Source of the DNA: Proteobacteria bacterium UBA4457
GTDB lineage: Bacteria; Pseudomonadota; Gammaproteobacteria; Ga0077536
DNA: 45,293 nucleotides
Direction of reading: 5' to 3'
Assembly: GCA_002390205.1 (NCBI GenBank)
Contig: DGOV01000079.1
Location: 58,070 to 103,362 of the forward strand
The position numbers and the translations under genes are program-made. Below, in pieces: positions 8,152 through 16,957 of this stretch. Below the pieces are notes generated by a model. It worked only from the letters and a program-made list of their open reading frames with translations. It had not been told where the DNA came from and searched no databases. How positions within the stretch are numbered: position 1 is the stretch's first letter; each line of letters starts with the position of its first letter.

Positions 8152-8180
8152 GTGGCTACTTCTAATGTGAAATTTTGGTT

Positions 8181-8195
8181 ATATGTGAAACATAT
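8181..8195. repeat. Inverted repeat in the ftsY/M16 divergent gap (first)
   Basis: ATATGT, three bases (gaa), then ACATAT: a perfect six-base dyad about 30 bases upstream of the ftsY start and 100 bases upstream of the protease start. It is a candidate operator for one of the divergent genes. No known regulator's consensus fits clearly. Confidence 0.4.
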
Positions 8196-8207
8196 TTAAT
8201 TAATAAG

Positions 8208-8222
8208 ACTCATTTTATGAGT
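8208..8222. repeat. Inverted repeat in the ftsY/M16 divergent gap (second)
   Basis: ACTCAT, three bases (ttt), then ATGAGT: a perfect six-base dyad 12 bases after the first one. The two dyads have the same arm and spacer lengths but different sequences. It may be an operator or lie in a leader; function is unknown. Confidence 0.4.
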
Positions 8223-8294
8223 TTGAGTCGACTACAATAGCATAGCATTTGTAGCAGAATTTTCAGATTACTGTTTTCAGAAGGAGCTTAGATT

Positions 8295-9638
8295 ATGGGA
8301 TTAAAAGTTTTTTGTTTAGTAGGTGTCTGGTTGCTTTTCGCTAACGGGGCGAGCGCGGCACAAAAAAGTCAAGAATTCAAATTTGAAAATGGATTGAAGC
8401 TAATCGTACAAGAGGACCATCGTTCACCGGTGGCTGTTGTTCAAACATGGTATCGCGTCGGATCGTCATACGAATATGATGGAATCACCGGGGTTTCGCA
8501 TGCGTTAGAACATATGATGTTCAAAGGAACGCCAACATATCCCGATGGAATGTTTTCAGAAATAGTGTCTTCTAGAGGCGGGCTCGAAAATGCATTTACG
8601 AGCTATGACTACACTGCTTATTACCAACAGTGGGCTGCAACAAATATTGAAAAGAGCTTCGAACTTGAGTCTGATCGAATGAAAAACCTTACTTTAAACA
8701 GTGAGGAGTTTTCCAAGGAGATCAATGTGGTTTTAGAGGAACGACGACTCAGAACGGATGACAACCCCCAAGCCTTAGCCTCTGAGATAGCTCGTGCAAC
8801 TACCTTTCAGACAAGCCCTTATCGTTACCCTATTATTGGCTGGGAGGCGGATATTAAGGGGATGTCAGTCGATGATTTAACGGACTGGTACGTGAAATGG
8901 TATTCTCCTAATAATGCCACACTGGTTGTGGTGGGTGATGTAGTGGCGACAGAAGTTTACAATCTTGCTAAGAAGCACTTTGGGAAGCTTTCTCGAGTGG
9001 CATTGCCGGCGCCAAAGAAAAGACCAGAAGTGGCTCAAAAAGGACTAAAACGAGTATCGGTCTTAAGCGACAAGGCACGCGTACCATTCGTGATCTTGAG
9101 TTATAAAGCTCCCTCATTACCATACGCTTTAGAATCAGGAGGATCCTTGGCAGAGGTTTATGCGCTAGATGTCTTGTGTGAAATATTAGACGGGGATCTA
9201 AGTTCACGATTGCAGGCACGCTTGGTAAGAGAGAAAGAGGTTGCGTCTCATGTTTTTGTTAGCTATTCCCCTACAGCGAGGTTAGAAACTGTGTTAACTG
9301 TAACCGCGATTCCGCGAGATGGGGTAGATTTAAAGACTCTTGAGGAATACCTTATAGAAGAAATCAATCTTTTATCAGTCAATCCGCCGACCGATGAAGA
9401 GCTGCAGCGAGTTAAAACGCAGGTAGCTGCGTCAAGAGTCTACTCGCAAGACTCTATGGCCTCTCAGGCGACCATGATAGGTTCTTTGGACTCGGTAGGT
9501 TTAGATTGGCGTCTTAAAGATAGGTATTTGCAAGAGATAAATGCTGTAAGCAGTGCTGGTATAGTGGCTGCTGCTCAGAAACATCTCCGAAAAGAGGCTT
9601 TAACCATAACCTATTTGATGCCGGAGCAAGACTTATGA
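8295..9638 (+). CDS. M16 zinc metallopeptidase (catalytic partner), periplasmic
   Basis: Insulinase/pitrilysin-family protease of 447 residues with a signal peptide (about 1-22, cleavage after GASAA). The inverted zinc motif HxxEH is intact (His69, Glu72, His73 in VSHALEHMMFKGTP), and the third ligand is supplied by a glutamate in VLEERR (148/149). A strong AAGGAG precedes ATG 8295. The gene overlaps the second M16 gene by four bases. The pair corresponds to the two zinc-protease genes between ftsY and rsmD in Pseudomonas. M16 proteins of this type usually work as catalytic/non-catalytic heterodimers. The substrate is unknown. Confidence 0.92.
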   Translation: MGLKVFCLVGVWLLFANGASAAQKSQEFKFENGLKLIVQEDHRSPVAVVQTWYRVGSSYEYDGITGVSHALEHMMFKGTPTYPDGMFSEIVSSRGGLENAFTSYDYTAYYQQWAATNIEKSFELESDRMKNLTLNSEEFSKEINVVLEERRLRTDDNPQALASEIARATTFQTSPYRYPIIGWEADIKGMSVDDLTDWYVKWYSPNNATLVVVGDVVATEVYNLAKKHFGKLSRVALPAPKKRPEVAQKGLKRVSVLSDKARVPFVILSYKAPSLPYALESGGSLAEVYALDVLCEILDGDLSSRLQARLVREKEVASHVFVSYSPTARLETVLTVTAIPRDGVDLKTLEEYLIEEINLLSVNPPTDEELQRVKTQVAASRVYSQDSMASQATMIGSLDSVGLDWRLKDRYLQEINAVSSAGIVAAAQKHLRKEALTITYLMPEQDL

Positions 9639-10945
9639 TTGGCTTATGGCTATTGGTTTTCACCTTTTTCATTTCAGGCCCGGCTTGGGCTGCTCCAGAA
9701 ATTCATTCATGGCAGTCGGAACATGGCGTGCCTGTTTATTTTTCTAATCTTCCGGAAATCGAAATGATCGATATAGAGGTTACTTTCGATGCTGGGAGTG
9801 CTCGGGATGGAAGTTCGAAAGGGATATCCAATCTTGTCAACCAGATGTTGCTTGAGGGTACAGAGGATCTAGATGTGGAAGCATTTAACCGCACATTGGG
9901 TTTGACTGGGGCATATATTTCGGTGGGCTCATCTAAGGACACAGCAAGTATAAGCATGCGTAGCTTAGTCGACGTCGATAAATTGCAACCTGCTTTTAAT
10001 TTACTGAGAGATGTTATTAGTCGACCTAGATTCGATAGTAAATCTATTGAGCGCACTAAGGCTCGTGTTGCGGTCGAACTTCAGTATCGCGCGCAGTCTC
10101 CCGGTAGCAGAGCATCAGATCGATTCGCATCGCTATTATATGACGGACATCCTTATTCTAGCAGGCCTCTCGGCGACGAGGCCACCATACGAAATATAAC
10201 CAGAGACGATGCAGTTAGTTACTATGAGACCTATTACGTTCGCCGAAATATGGTGATAGTAATTGTTGGTAATATAAGCCGCGAGAAAGCTGCAGAGCTT
10301 GCTAACGGACTGGGCAACATCATTCCTTTAGGCACTAAGGCTAAAAAGCTTCCGCTTGTGAAGAGAAAGACTAAAGCAGCGATTGATCGCGTTCAGTTCT
10401 CTTCTATCCAGAGCCATGTCCGAATGGGTGGGTTGGGAGTGGAGAGGACTCATCCTCATTACTTTCCTCTTGTTGTTGGTAACCACGCGTTAGGTGGAAA
10501 TGGCCTAGTTTCTCTTTTGTTTAGGCGAGTTCGAGAGGAGCGAGGCTTGGCCTATTCCGCATACAGTTATTTAGCTCCCATGGCTATATCCGGCGCTTTT
10601 GTCGCGGGGATGCAAACAGATCGCTCTCAGGAGGAGCAGGCTTTGCAAGTGATGCAGGACACTTTGGAATCGGTAGCTAAGAATGGCTTGTCTGAGGAGG
10701 ATATTACAGCGGCAAAGCTGAACCTAATAAACGGGTTTCCATTGAAGCTCGATACTAATGCTGAGATCGTAAATTATATCTCTATGATAGCGTTCTACGG
10801 ACTACCGACCGACTATTTAGAGACTTTCCAGAAAAGTATTGCGGCCGTCACTTCGGAGGACGTTGGAGCGGCTCTGAGAGAGTATTTGAAAAAAGATAGC
10901 CTTTTGACCGTGATCGTAGGCCCCGATACACCTGTAGCTGATTAA
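9635..10945 (+). CDS. M16 family protein lacking the zinc motif (non-catalytic partner), periplasmic
   Basis: 436 residues with a signal peptide (about 1-20, GPAWAA). It aligns with the preceding protease, but the HxxEH site is replaced: the equivalent positions are Asn66, Asn69 and Gln70 in GISNLVNQMLLEGT, so it cannot bind zinc in the usual way. The C-terminal half keeps the R/Y motif typical of M16B subunits (FRRVREERGLAYSAYSYL), which contacts substrate for the catalytic partner. The start overlaps the previous stop (ATGA) and the stop overlaps the start of rsmD, showing tight translational coupling. Confidence 0.9.
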   Translation: MIGLWLLVFTFFISGPAWAAPEIHSWQSEHGVPVYFSNLPEIEMIDIEVTFDAGSARDGSSKGISNLVNQMLLEGTEDLDVEAFNRTLGLTGAYISVGSSKDTASISMRSLVDVDKLQPAFNLLRDVISRPRFDSKSIERTKARVAVELQYRAQSPGSRASDRFASLLYDGHPYSSRPLGDEATIRNITRDDAVSYYETYYVRRNMVIVIVGNISREKAAELANGLGNIIPLGTKAKKLPLVKRKTKAAIDRVQFSSIQSHVRMGGLGVERTHPHYFPLVVGNHALGGNGLVSLLFRRVREERGLAYSAYSYLAPMAISGAFVAGMQTDRSQEEQALQVMQDTLESVAKNGLSEEDITAAKLNLINGFPLKLDTNAEIVNYISMIAFYGLPTDYLETFQKSIAAVTSEDVGAALREYLKKDSLLTVIVGPDTPVAD

Positions 10946-11514
10946 TGAAGAAAAAGCTTGGCAAGATTCGGGTTATTGGAGGGAAGTGGCGCGGGACTAA
11001 GCTAGAAGTAGCAGATATGAAAGGCTTTCGGCCTACTGCGGACAGGGTAAAAGAGACTCTATTTAACTGGCTTTCGACCCACCTTAGGGGTGCCAACTGT
11101 CTAGATTTGTTTGCCGGCAGTGGTGCTTTGGGTATAGAAGCGATCTCTCGAGGCGCTCTAAGTGCAACGCTTGTGGAATGTAACGAGCTTTTGGTGCATG
11201 AAATAGATGAGGCTCTGGAAAGGCTGGGAACTAACAGGATTGAGGTAGTCCAGGCTGACGGGTTGGGATGGCTGAGTATGTCCAAGCTAAAATTTGATAT
11301 TGTTTTTCTCGATCCACCGTTTGACTCAACCTTAGTTAATTCTTGTTTGGATGTTCTATCAGTACAAGGATTGTCGGATAAAGCCTTGGTGTATGTCGAG
11401 TGTCCGAAATTGTCGCCGATAGAACTTAAGAATTGGATAATTCTTAAGTCTAGCCAGACGAAAGAGGTTGTCTATATGCTCTTGAAAAAAAAGCCTGAGA
11501 CAATTGAAGGCTGA
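10945..11514 (+). CDS. rsmD: 16S rRNA (guanine966-N2)-methyltransferase RsmD
   Basis: Methylates G966 of 16S rRNA using S-adenosylmethionine. The 189-residue protein shows the N-terminal RVIGGKWRG...RPTADRVKETLFNWL signature, the SAM-binding CLDLFAGSGALGIEAISRGA and the catalytic DPPF (IVFLDPPFD). Length fits the family. The ATG shares its first base with the stop codon of the M16 gene. It is followed by coaD, the common rsmD-coaD pairing in Proteobacteria. Confidence 0.95.
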   Translation: MKKKLGKIRVIGGKWRGTKLEVADMKGFRPTADRVKETLFNWLSTHLRGANCLDLFAGSGALGIEAISRGALSATLVECNELLVHEIDEALERLGTNRIEVVQADGLGWLSMSKLKFDIVFLDPPFDSTLVNSCLDVLSVQGLSDKALVYVECPKLSPIELKNWIILKSSQTKEVVYMLLKKKPETIEG

Positions 11515-11559
11515 AAATGTTATAAATTGGCTTTCACCCTTAACGCGAGGAGTCCTTGA

Positions 11560-12048
11560 TTGAGTATTACTGCAATTTATCCGGGAACGTTTGATCCGAT
11601 AACTTTAGGTCATGTGGATATCGTTTCTCGAGCAGCGCCTATGTTCGGTGAGTTAATTCTTGCTGTTGCTGGCAGCACGTCCAAGAATACAGTTTTCTCT
11701 GCAGATGAGCGTGTCGAACTAGCCACTAACGTGTTAAGCCGATTTCCAAACGTACGAATTATGAAGTTTGAAGGACTTATGGTCGATTTCGCAAAGAAAA
11801 ATGGGGCGTCGATTATATTGCGAGGACTGAGGGCGGTCAGTGACTTCGAATATGAGTTTCAGCTTGCAGGAATGAATCGAAAGTTAATGCCAGAAGCAGA
11901 CACTGTCTTTTTACCGACTTCGGAGAAATTTACCTATATTTCTTCTTCATTAGTGCGTGAGATTGCCAAGTATGGTGGAGACATTGGAGAATTTGTCCCT
12001 CCGGGAGTCAAAGAAGTGCTGATAAAAAAATTAGCTGCACAAAGTTAG
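11560..12048 (+). CDS. coaD: Phosphopantetheine adenylyltransferase
   Basis: Transfers AMP from ATP to 4'-phosphopantetheine in the penultimate step of coenzyme A synthesis. It has 162 residues. The nucleotidyltransferase motif YPGTFDPITLGH is at the N-terminus and the second motif YISSSLVREIAKYGG near the C-terminus. Translation begins at TTG 11560, eight bases after GAGGAG, and gives the expected MSITAIYPGTFDP start. The coaBC gene for earlier steps is also in this window, at 18784. Confidence 0.96.
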   Translation: MSITAIYPGTFDPITLGHVDIVSRAAPMFGELILAVAGSTSKNTVFSADERVELATNVLSRFPNVRIMKFEGLMVDFAKKNGASIILRGLRAVSDFEYEFQLAGMNRKLMPEADTVFLPTSEKFTYISSSLVREIAKYGGDIGEFVPPGVKEVLIKKLAAQS

Positions 12049-12077
12049 TAGAACTTAGATAGAGGTTATACTGCTTA

Positions 12078-12338
12078 ATGGCATTAAAAATTACGGCTGA
12101 ATGTATTAATTGCGATGTGTGTGAGCCGGCATGCCCTAATGATGCCATCTTTGATGGGGGTCTACATTATTTAATAAACCCCAACAAATGTACTGAGTGC
12201 GTGGGACATTTTGATGAACCACAGTGTGTCGTGGTGTGCCCCGTGGACTGCATTCCTAAAGATCCAAAATACAACGAGTCCGAGCAAGAATTAAAACAAA
12301 AATTTAAACGCCTTTCGGGTGAAAATAATGAGGTGTAA
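12078..12338 (+). CDS. YfhL-type 2[4Fe-4S] ferredoxin
   Basis: An 86-residue ferredoxin with two cluster motifs: CxxCxxCxxxC (Cys9, 12, 15, 19) and a second motif with the longer insertion typical of the Allochromatium/YfhL type (Cys38, 41, 50, 54), plus Cys58. Such low-potential ferredoxins carry single electrons in the cytoplasm; the partner is not evident. It follows coaD as in Pseudomonas (there called fdx) and ends eight bases before ggt. Confidence 0.93.
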   Translation: MALKITAECINCDVCEPACPNDAIFDGGLHYLINPNKCTECVGHFDEPQCVVVCPVDCIPKDPKYNESEQELKQKFKRLSGENNEV

Positions 12339-12345
12339 ATAGTTA

Positions 12346-14022
12346 ATGTTTATTTTACGAGCACTTTGTTGCTGTCTTCTTTTGTCCGCGGCTATGGCTG
12401 CTGGTTCAGCGACATCACACCCAGATGGCTTTGCAGTTTCTTCCGCCCACCCTCAGGCAACTAGGGCCGGAATTAAAATATTAAAAGCCGGCGGCAATGC
12501 ATTTGATGCTGCTATAGCTGTGGCGGCAACTTTAGCGGTTGTAGAGCCATACAGTTCTGGTATCGGAGGTGGTGGATTTTTTCTTTTACATGTAGCGGAA
12601 GACGACTCAAATATTTTTATTGACGCTCGTGAAACTGCCCCTAAAGCTGCCTCTGCCGATATGTACCTAGATGATGAAGGAGAATTTTTACGCAGTAAGT
12701 CCTTAACTGGTGGTTTAGCCGCGGGCATCCCGGGTATGCCAGCCGGTCTCGTCTATCTGAGTGAAAATTTTGGGAGGTTGGAGCTCACGACCAACATGGC
12801 TGAAGCCATCCGGTTAGCGAAAGAAGGCTTTCTGACGGGCAAGCGGTACAATGCGATGGCAAGTTATCGGACTGAGGATCTGAATAATTTTCCCGGATCG
12901 GCTGAGTTATTTCTAGATAATGGGTTCGCGCCAAAACCAGGCTTTCGTATTTTCCAACAGGAACTCGCGAGAACGCTAGAGTTAATAGCTCAGACTAACG
13001 GACATGCCTTCTATAAGGGTGAAATTGCAGAACGACTAGTCTCGGGAGTGCTCGCTACAGGTGGCATTTGGTCGATTGATGACTTGGCCGACTACACGGT
13101 TAAATTGCGTTCTCCGGTGACAACGACCTATCGCGGCTCGAAAATCGTGTCAGCTCCCCCGCCGTCTTCAGGAGGAATAGTTTTAATTGAAGCCTTGAAT
13201 ATTCTCGAGAGATACGACTTGTCGGTGGAAACTGATATTGATAGGGTTCATCTCGTAGTTGAAGCTATGCGCAGAGGTTATCGCGATCGTGCAGATTTTC
13301 TGGGAGATCCAGACTTTATTGATATCCCTTTGGAAAGGCTATTGTCGAAGAGTTACGCCGACAGCATTGCGGAGAATATCTCTACTACGAAAGCTTCGGC
13401 GAGCTCAGATTTGGCGCCATTGGAGTCTAAAGTTGAAGGCCGCGATACGACCCATTTCTCAATTATTGACGCTGAAGGGAATTTAGTTGCAGCAACTTTG
13501 AGCATTAACACGCCTTTTGGATCGGGGGTAGTACCGAAAGGAACAGGCGTGGTTTTAAATAATGAAATGGATGATTTTTCTGCCCGGCATCTGACGCCAA
13601 ACACATATGGACTTGTTGGGGCTGGCGCGAACTCAATTGCCCCTCGTAAACGACCTCTTTCCAGCATGACCCCAACGTTTATAGAAAGTAACGATAGGGT
13701 TGCTATCCTAGGTACCCCAGGTGGCAGCAGAATAATATCAATGGTGCTACTAAGTGCGCTTGAATTTTTGCGAGGTGGCGATGCGGAAAGTATGGTTATC
13801 GCGAAACGTTACCACCATCAATATTTGCCCGATCAAATCAATTATGAGAAAGGTGGGTTTACGAGCAGTGAAGTCTCTAATCTGCGGGGAAAAGGGCATC
13901 AATTGAAAGAAAGCAGCCGTAATTATGGGAATATGCAAGTGGTGACATGGGAAAAAAAGAGCGGAAAAATCTCAGCAGCAAGTGATCCAAGGGGAGAGGG
14001 GCAGGCAACTGTCGACAGGTAA
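12346..14022 (+). CDS. ggt: Gamma-glutamyltranspeptidase
   Basis: Periplasmic N-terminal-nucleophile hydrolase that cleaves or transfers the gamma-glutamyl group of glutathione. The 558-residue precursor has a signal peptide (about 1-19), a large-subunit segment and a small-subunit segment starting at the autoprocessing threonine (Thr368 in GRDTTHFSII). Substrate-binding stretches NEMDDF, PLSSMTPTF and LGTPGGSRI are present. It ends nine bases before the convergent mutM. An orphan HyuA of the oxoprolinase family lies nearby at 14969, and glutathione synthetase is at 33759. Confidence 0.95.
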   Translation: MFILRALCCCLLLSAAMAAGSATSHPDGFAVSSAHPQATRAGIKILKAGGNAFDAAIAVAATLAVVEPYSSGIGGGGFFLLHVAEDDSNIFIDARETAPKAASADMYLDDEGEFLRSKSLTGGLAAGIPGMPAGLVYLSENFGRLELTTNMAEAIRLAKEGFLTGKRYNAMASYRTEDLNNFPGSAELFLDNGFAPKPGFRIFQQELARTLELIAQTNGHAFYKGEIAERLVSGVLATGGIWSIDDLADYTVKLRSPVTTTYRGSKIVSAPPPSSGGIVLIEALNILERYDLSVETDIDRVHLVVEAMRRGYRDRADFLGDPDFIDIPLERLLSKSYADSIAENISTTKASASSDLAPLESKVEGRDTTHFSIIDAEGNLVAATLSINTPFGSGVVPKGTGVVLNNEMDDFSARHLTPNTYGLVGAGANSIAPRKRPLSSMTPTFIESNDRVAILGTPGGSRIISMVLLSALEFLRGGDAESMVIAKRYHHQYLPDQINYEKGGFTSSEVSNLRGKGHQLKESSRNYGNMQVVTWEKKSGKISAASDPRGEGQATVDR

Positions 14023-14031
14023 ATTCTAACG

Positions 14032-14847
14032 TTAGGACTGACATGTTGTACAATAAAAGCTCGATCTTTGAGCAATTACCTTGTGTTTGATTAGCGCGCC
14101 ACAAACACTGCAAGGTTCTCCTTTCCTCCCGTAAACTTGTAGTTTTTGGCGAAAATATCCTGGCTTTCCATCGTCGTGCACATAATCTTTCAGAGTTGTC
14201 CCACCGGCGGCTATTGCTTCAGCTAGAACAGTCTTAATATCAATACCTAGCTTTAAGTATCTACCTAAGCCGATTTTCCCTGCTTGACGGTTCGGGTTTA
14301 TTCCCGCTCTAAACAAAGCTTCGCTGGCATATATATTGCCTACACCGACCACAATCTGACCATTCATGATAAGACTTTTTACGCTAACGCGTCGCTTTCT
14401 TGACAAACTATGGAGGTATTTTCCGTTAAAGTCATCAGAAAGAGGTTCTGGCCCACACCGCGATAACAGTTTATGTGTTGCTGGGTTAGTGCTGGTCCAG
14501 ACGACTAATCCGAACCGTCTAGGGTCTCGAAAACGAAGACAATGAGTGCGACCAAACTCAATTTCGATATGGTCGTGCTTCTGTTTGGGAGTAAGCGAAG
14601 AGACCACTCTAAGGCTACCTGACATACCTAAGTGGACAATAAGGAACCCATCATCAAATTTAAACAGCAGGTATTTCGCTCGACGGGTGATTCCCAATAA
14701 GGTTTGGCCACTTAAAGTAGTGATAATGTCACTAGGAATAGGGAGCCGTAGCTTCCTGTTATGGACTTTTACCGAGGTTACCTGGCGCCCTTTTAACAAA
14801 CGCGATATACCAGTTTTTGTGGTTTCTACTTCAGGTAGTTCAGGCAT
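14032..14847 (-). CDS. mutM: Formamidopyrimidine-DNA glycosylase (Fpg/MutM)
   Basis: Base-excision repair enzyme removing 8-oxoguanine and ring-opened purines. 271 residues starting MPELPEVET; after removal of Met, Pro is the catalytic nucleophile and Glu the general acid. The conserved lysine lies in GITRRAKYLLFKFDDG, the helix-two-turn-helix contains VGVGNIYASEALF, and a C-terminal four-cysteine zinc finger (CxxC, 16 residues, CxxC) ends the protein. Divergent from hyuA with a 121-base gap. Confidence 0.97.
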   Translation of the reverse strand: MPELPEVETTKTGISRLLKGRQVTSVKVHNRKLRLPIPSDIITTLSGQTLLGITRRAKYLLFKFDDGFLIVHLGMSGSLRVVSSLTPKQKHDHIEIEFGRTHCLRFRDPRRFGLVVWTSTNPATHKLLSRCGPEPLSDDFNGKYLHSLSRKRRVSVKSLIMNGQIVVGVGNIYASEALFRAGINPNRQAGKIGLGRYLKLGIDIKTVLAEAIAAGGTTLKDYVHDDGKPGYFRQKLQVYGRKGEPCSVCGALIKHKVIAQRSSFYCTTCQS

Positions 14848-14918
14848 CGGATTAATCTTTTATTATGTTAGTCTGACTTATAGCTCTAACATTCTATCCC
14901 GTTTAGAATTATTAATGA

Positions 14919-14944
14919 TCTCTAGTTTAGTTTTTGCCTAGAGA
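14919..14944. repeat. Inverted repeat upstream of hyuA
   Basis: TCTCTAG, 12 bases, then CTAGAGA: perfect seven-base arms ending 24 bases before the hyuA ATG in the mutM/hyuA divergent gap. It could be an operator or a leader hairpin. There is no match to a regulator I recognise. Confidence 0.4.
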
Positions 14945-14968
14945 CTTATTTTGGGGGCGTACTTTTAA

Positions 14969-16915
14969 ATGAGGATAGTAGGCGTAGATACCGGGGGAAC
15001 ATTCACCGATTTCGCTTTAATAGACGAAGGTAAGTTGTTTTTGCACAAGGAGCCTTCAACGCCAGAAAAACCCGAGAAAGCAATTATTAGCGGACTTCGC
15101 GTATTGGGCCTTGATGACAGCGCTTTTCAAGTTGTTCATGGATCAACGGTCGCGACTAACGCTGTCTTGGAAGGGAGAGTTGCAAAAACATTGTTTATTA
15201 CTAATCGCGGGTTTGGTGATTTAATGACCATCGGTAGGCAGGCGCGGGATGAGCTTTATAATTTAACTCCAAAATACTGTAAGCCATTAGTGGATCGTGC
15301 TTTGGTTCTAGAAACTGGAGGTCGGATAACTGCTTCAGGTGAGGTGCTTGACCCGTTAACTGCATGTGACGTAAAAGAAATCGGTGATGCTATAGCTGCA
15401 ATAAAGCCAGAGGCTGTTGCTATTAATTTACTATTTTCTTTTATTGACCCTAGATTTGAGCAACTAATTTCGGAGAGTATCACTTCAGAAATTTTCGTTA
15501 GTTGTTCCCATGAGGTTCTGCCTGAATATAAAGAGTACGAGCGGGGTCTCGCTACTTGGGTCAACGCTTCTACAGGGCCGGTAATGAAAGCATATCTGAA
15601 TCGGCTGGAGGCGTTTCTTAAAAAGGTGCCGTTATCGATAATGCAAAGTTCTGGGGTTACGTGTTCAACAGAATTTGCAACCACTCATCCTGTGAATTTA
15701 TTATTGTCGGGTCCGGCAGCCGGACTTATAGGAGCTGCTAACGTAGCTAATGTCTCTGGATATCCACGAGTTATAACGTTTGATATGGGAGGAACATCGA
15801 CTGATGTATCGGCAGTAGATGGAGAAATCACTCTTACATCTGAAGGAGTAATCGGGCCCTACCCCGTGGGAGTGCCAATGGTCGAGCTGGAAACTATAGG
15901 TGCAGGTGGGGGATCCTTGGCATGGGTTGACGAAGGAGGGTTACTACATGTAGGGCCTCAGTCAGCAGGCGCTCGGCCCGGTCCAGCCTGTTATTTTCGT
16001 GGTGGCACTCAGATTACCGTAACAGACGCTAATGTTTTGTTGGGGCGCCTGCCAGCAGGTATAAAGCTTGGTGGACATATTGAGCTAAATATAGAGGCAA
16101 CTAAAGCAGCTTTCTCTCGTTTATCTTTCGATCTTGGAGAGCCTGATTTGGAAAAGGTTGCACTTGGGGTTATAGATGTAGTCAACGAAAATATGCTACA
16201 AGCATTAAAAGAAGTTTCTCTGGAGCGAGGAATTGACCCTCGAGAGTTTGTTATGCTGGCTTTTGGCGGATCAGGTGGTCTCCACTGCTGTGCCTTAGCT
16301 GAAGCTATGGGAATGAAAAAGATTCTCGTACCAAAATGCTCTGGTGTACTGTCAGCTATTGGTATGGCTGTCGCGACTCCAGGCCGCCGATACAGCAGGG
16401 CTATCGGTATTTTGGAAGATGAATGCAACGAAAAAGAGCTGAGTAGAACGGTAACGGAAATGTACCTCTTGGGAGAAGAGCAGCTGCTAAAGGACGGGCA
16501 CAGTAAACCAGAATTGTGCAGTACGGTTAGTGCGGATCTCAGGTACTCTGGTCAGTCAGCGACTTTAAATTTGCCATGGAGTCCTGCTAAAGCAACATAC
16601 AGGGCGTTTGAGGAACTACATGAAAAACGTTTTGGTCATAAGCTTGATAGAGCAATAGAATTGGTAAATCTTCGAGTCTCAGTAGACTTGCAAAGCGCTA
16701 TTCCTAATTACAAACTAGGTCTAGAGTCCCAGGACTCGATATCTTACACCGACACCCAAATTACCGTGTTGGCCTGGCATAATCTTTCACTTATTGACCG
16801 CCAGCTAGGCCCGTTGGTTGTTCTAGATGAGGGGGCAACAGTTTACGTTGCCGAGAAATGGTCTGTTGGATTAGACAGCAATGCGAATTTGCTATTAGAA
16901 TATTGTTCGAACTAA
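14969..16915 (+). CDS. Hydantoinase/oxoprolinase HyuA-type subunit (orphan)
   Basis: ATP-dependent amidohydrolase family, whose members open 5-oxoproline or hydantoin rings or carboxylate ketones. 648 residues with the ASKHA-type N-terminal phosphate loop VGVDTGGTFTDFAL, the second nucleotide segment TFDMGGTSTDVSAV, and GAGGGSLAW and ARPGPACYFRGG motifs of HyuA. HyuA usually needs a HyuB partner encoded beside it; the next gene is a desaturase, so hyuB is missing here. Substrate cannot be assigned. Closeness to ggt allows a role in gamma-glutamyl/5-oxoproline metabolism, but this is only context. Confidence 0.88.
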   Translation: MRIVGVDTGGTFTDFALIDEGKLFLHKEPSTPEKPEKAIISGLRVLGLDDSAFQVVHGSTVATNAVLEGRVAKTLFITNRGFGDLMTIGRQARDELYNLTPKYCKPLVDRALVLETGGRITASGEVLDPLTACDVKEIGDAIAAIKPEAVAINLLFSFIDPRFEQLISESITSEIFVSCSHEVLPEYKEYERGLATWVNASTGPVMKAYLNRLEAFLKKVPLSIMQSSGVTCSTEFATTHPVNLLLSGPAAGLIGAANVANVSGYPRVITFDMGGTSTDVSAVDGEITLTSEGVIGPYPVGVPMVELETIGAGGGSLAWVDEGGLLHVGPQSAGARPGPACYFRGGTQITVTDANVLLGRLPAGIKLGGHIELNIEATKAAFSRLSFDLGEPDLEKVALGVIDVVNENMLQALKEVSLERGIDPREFVMLAFGGSGGLHCCALAEAMGMKKILVPKCSGVLSAIGMAVATPGRRYSRAIGILEDECNEKELSRTVTEMYLLGEEQLLKDGHSKPELCSTVSADLRYSGQSATLNLPWSPAKATYRAFEELHEKRFGHKLDRAIELVNLRVSVDLQSAIPNYKLGLESQDSISYTDTQITVLAWHNLSLIDRQLGPLVVLDEGATVYVAEKWSVGLDSNANLLLEYCSN

Positions 16916-16957
16916 ATAACGCGTTGACTGCCTTTATAGTATTTTGAGGATTATATA

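Noticed and set aside
15256..15684. Minus-strand open frame opposite hyuA
   Set aside because: Shadow of hyuA, with no motif or ribosome-binding site; the hyuA family match is clear.
16924..16957. Sigma70 promoter just before the desaturase gene
   Set aside because: TTGACT and TATAAT are both present but about 24 bases apart, too far for normal spacing.
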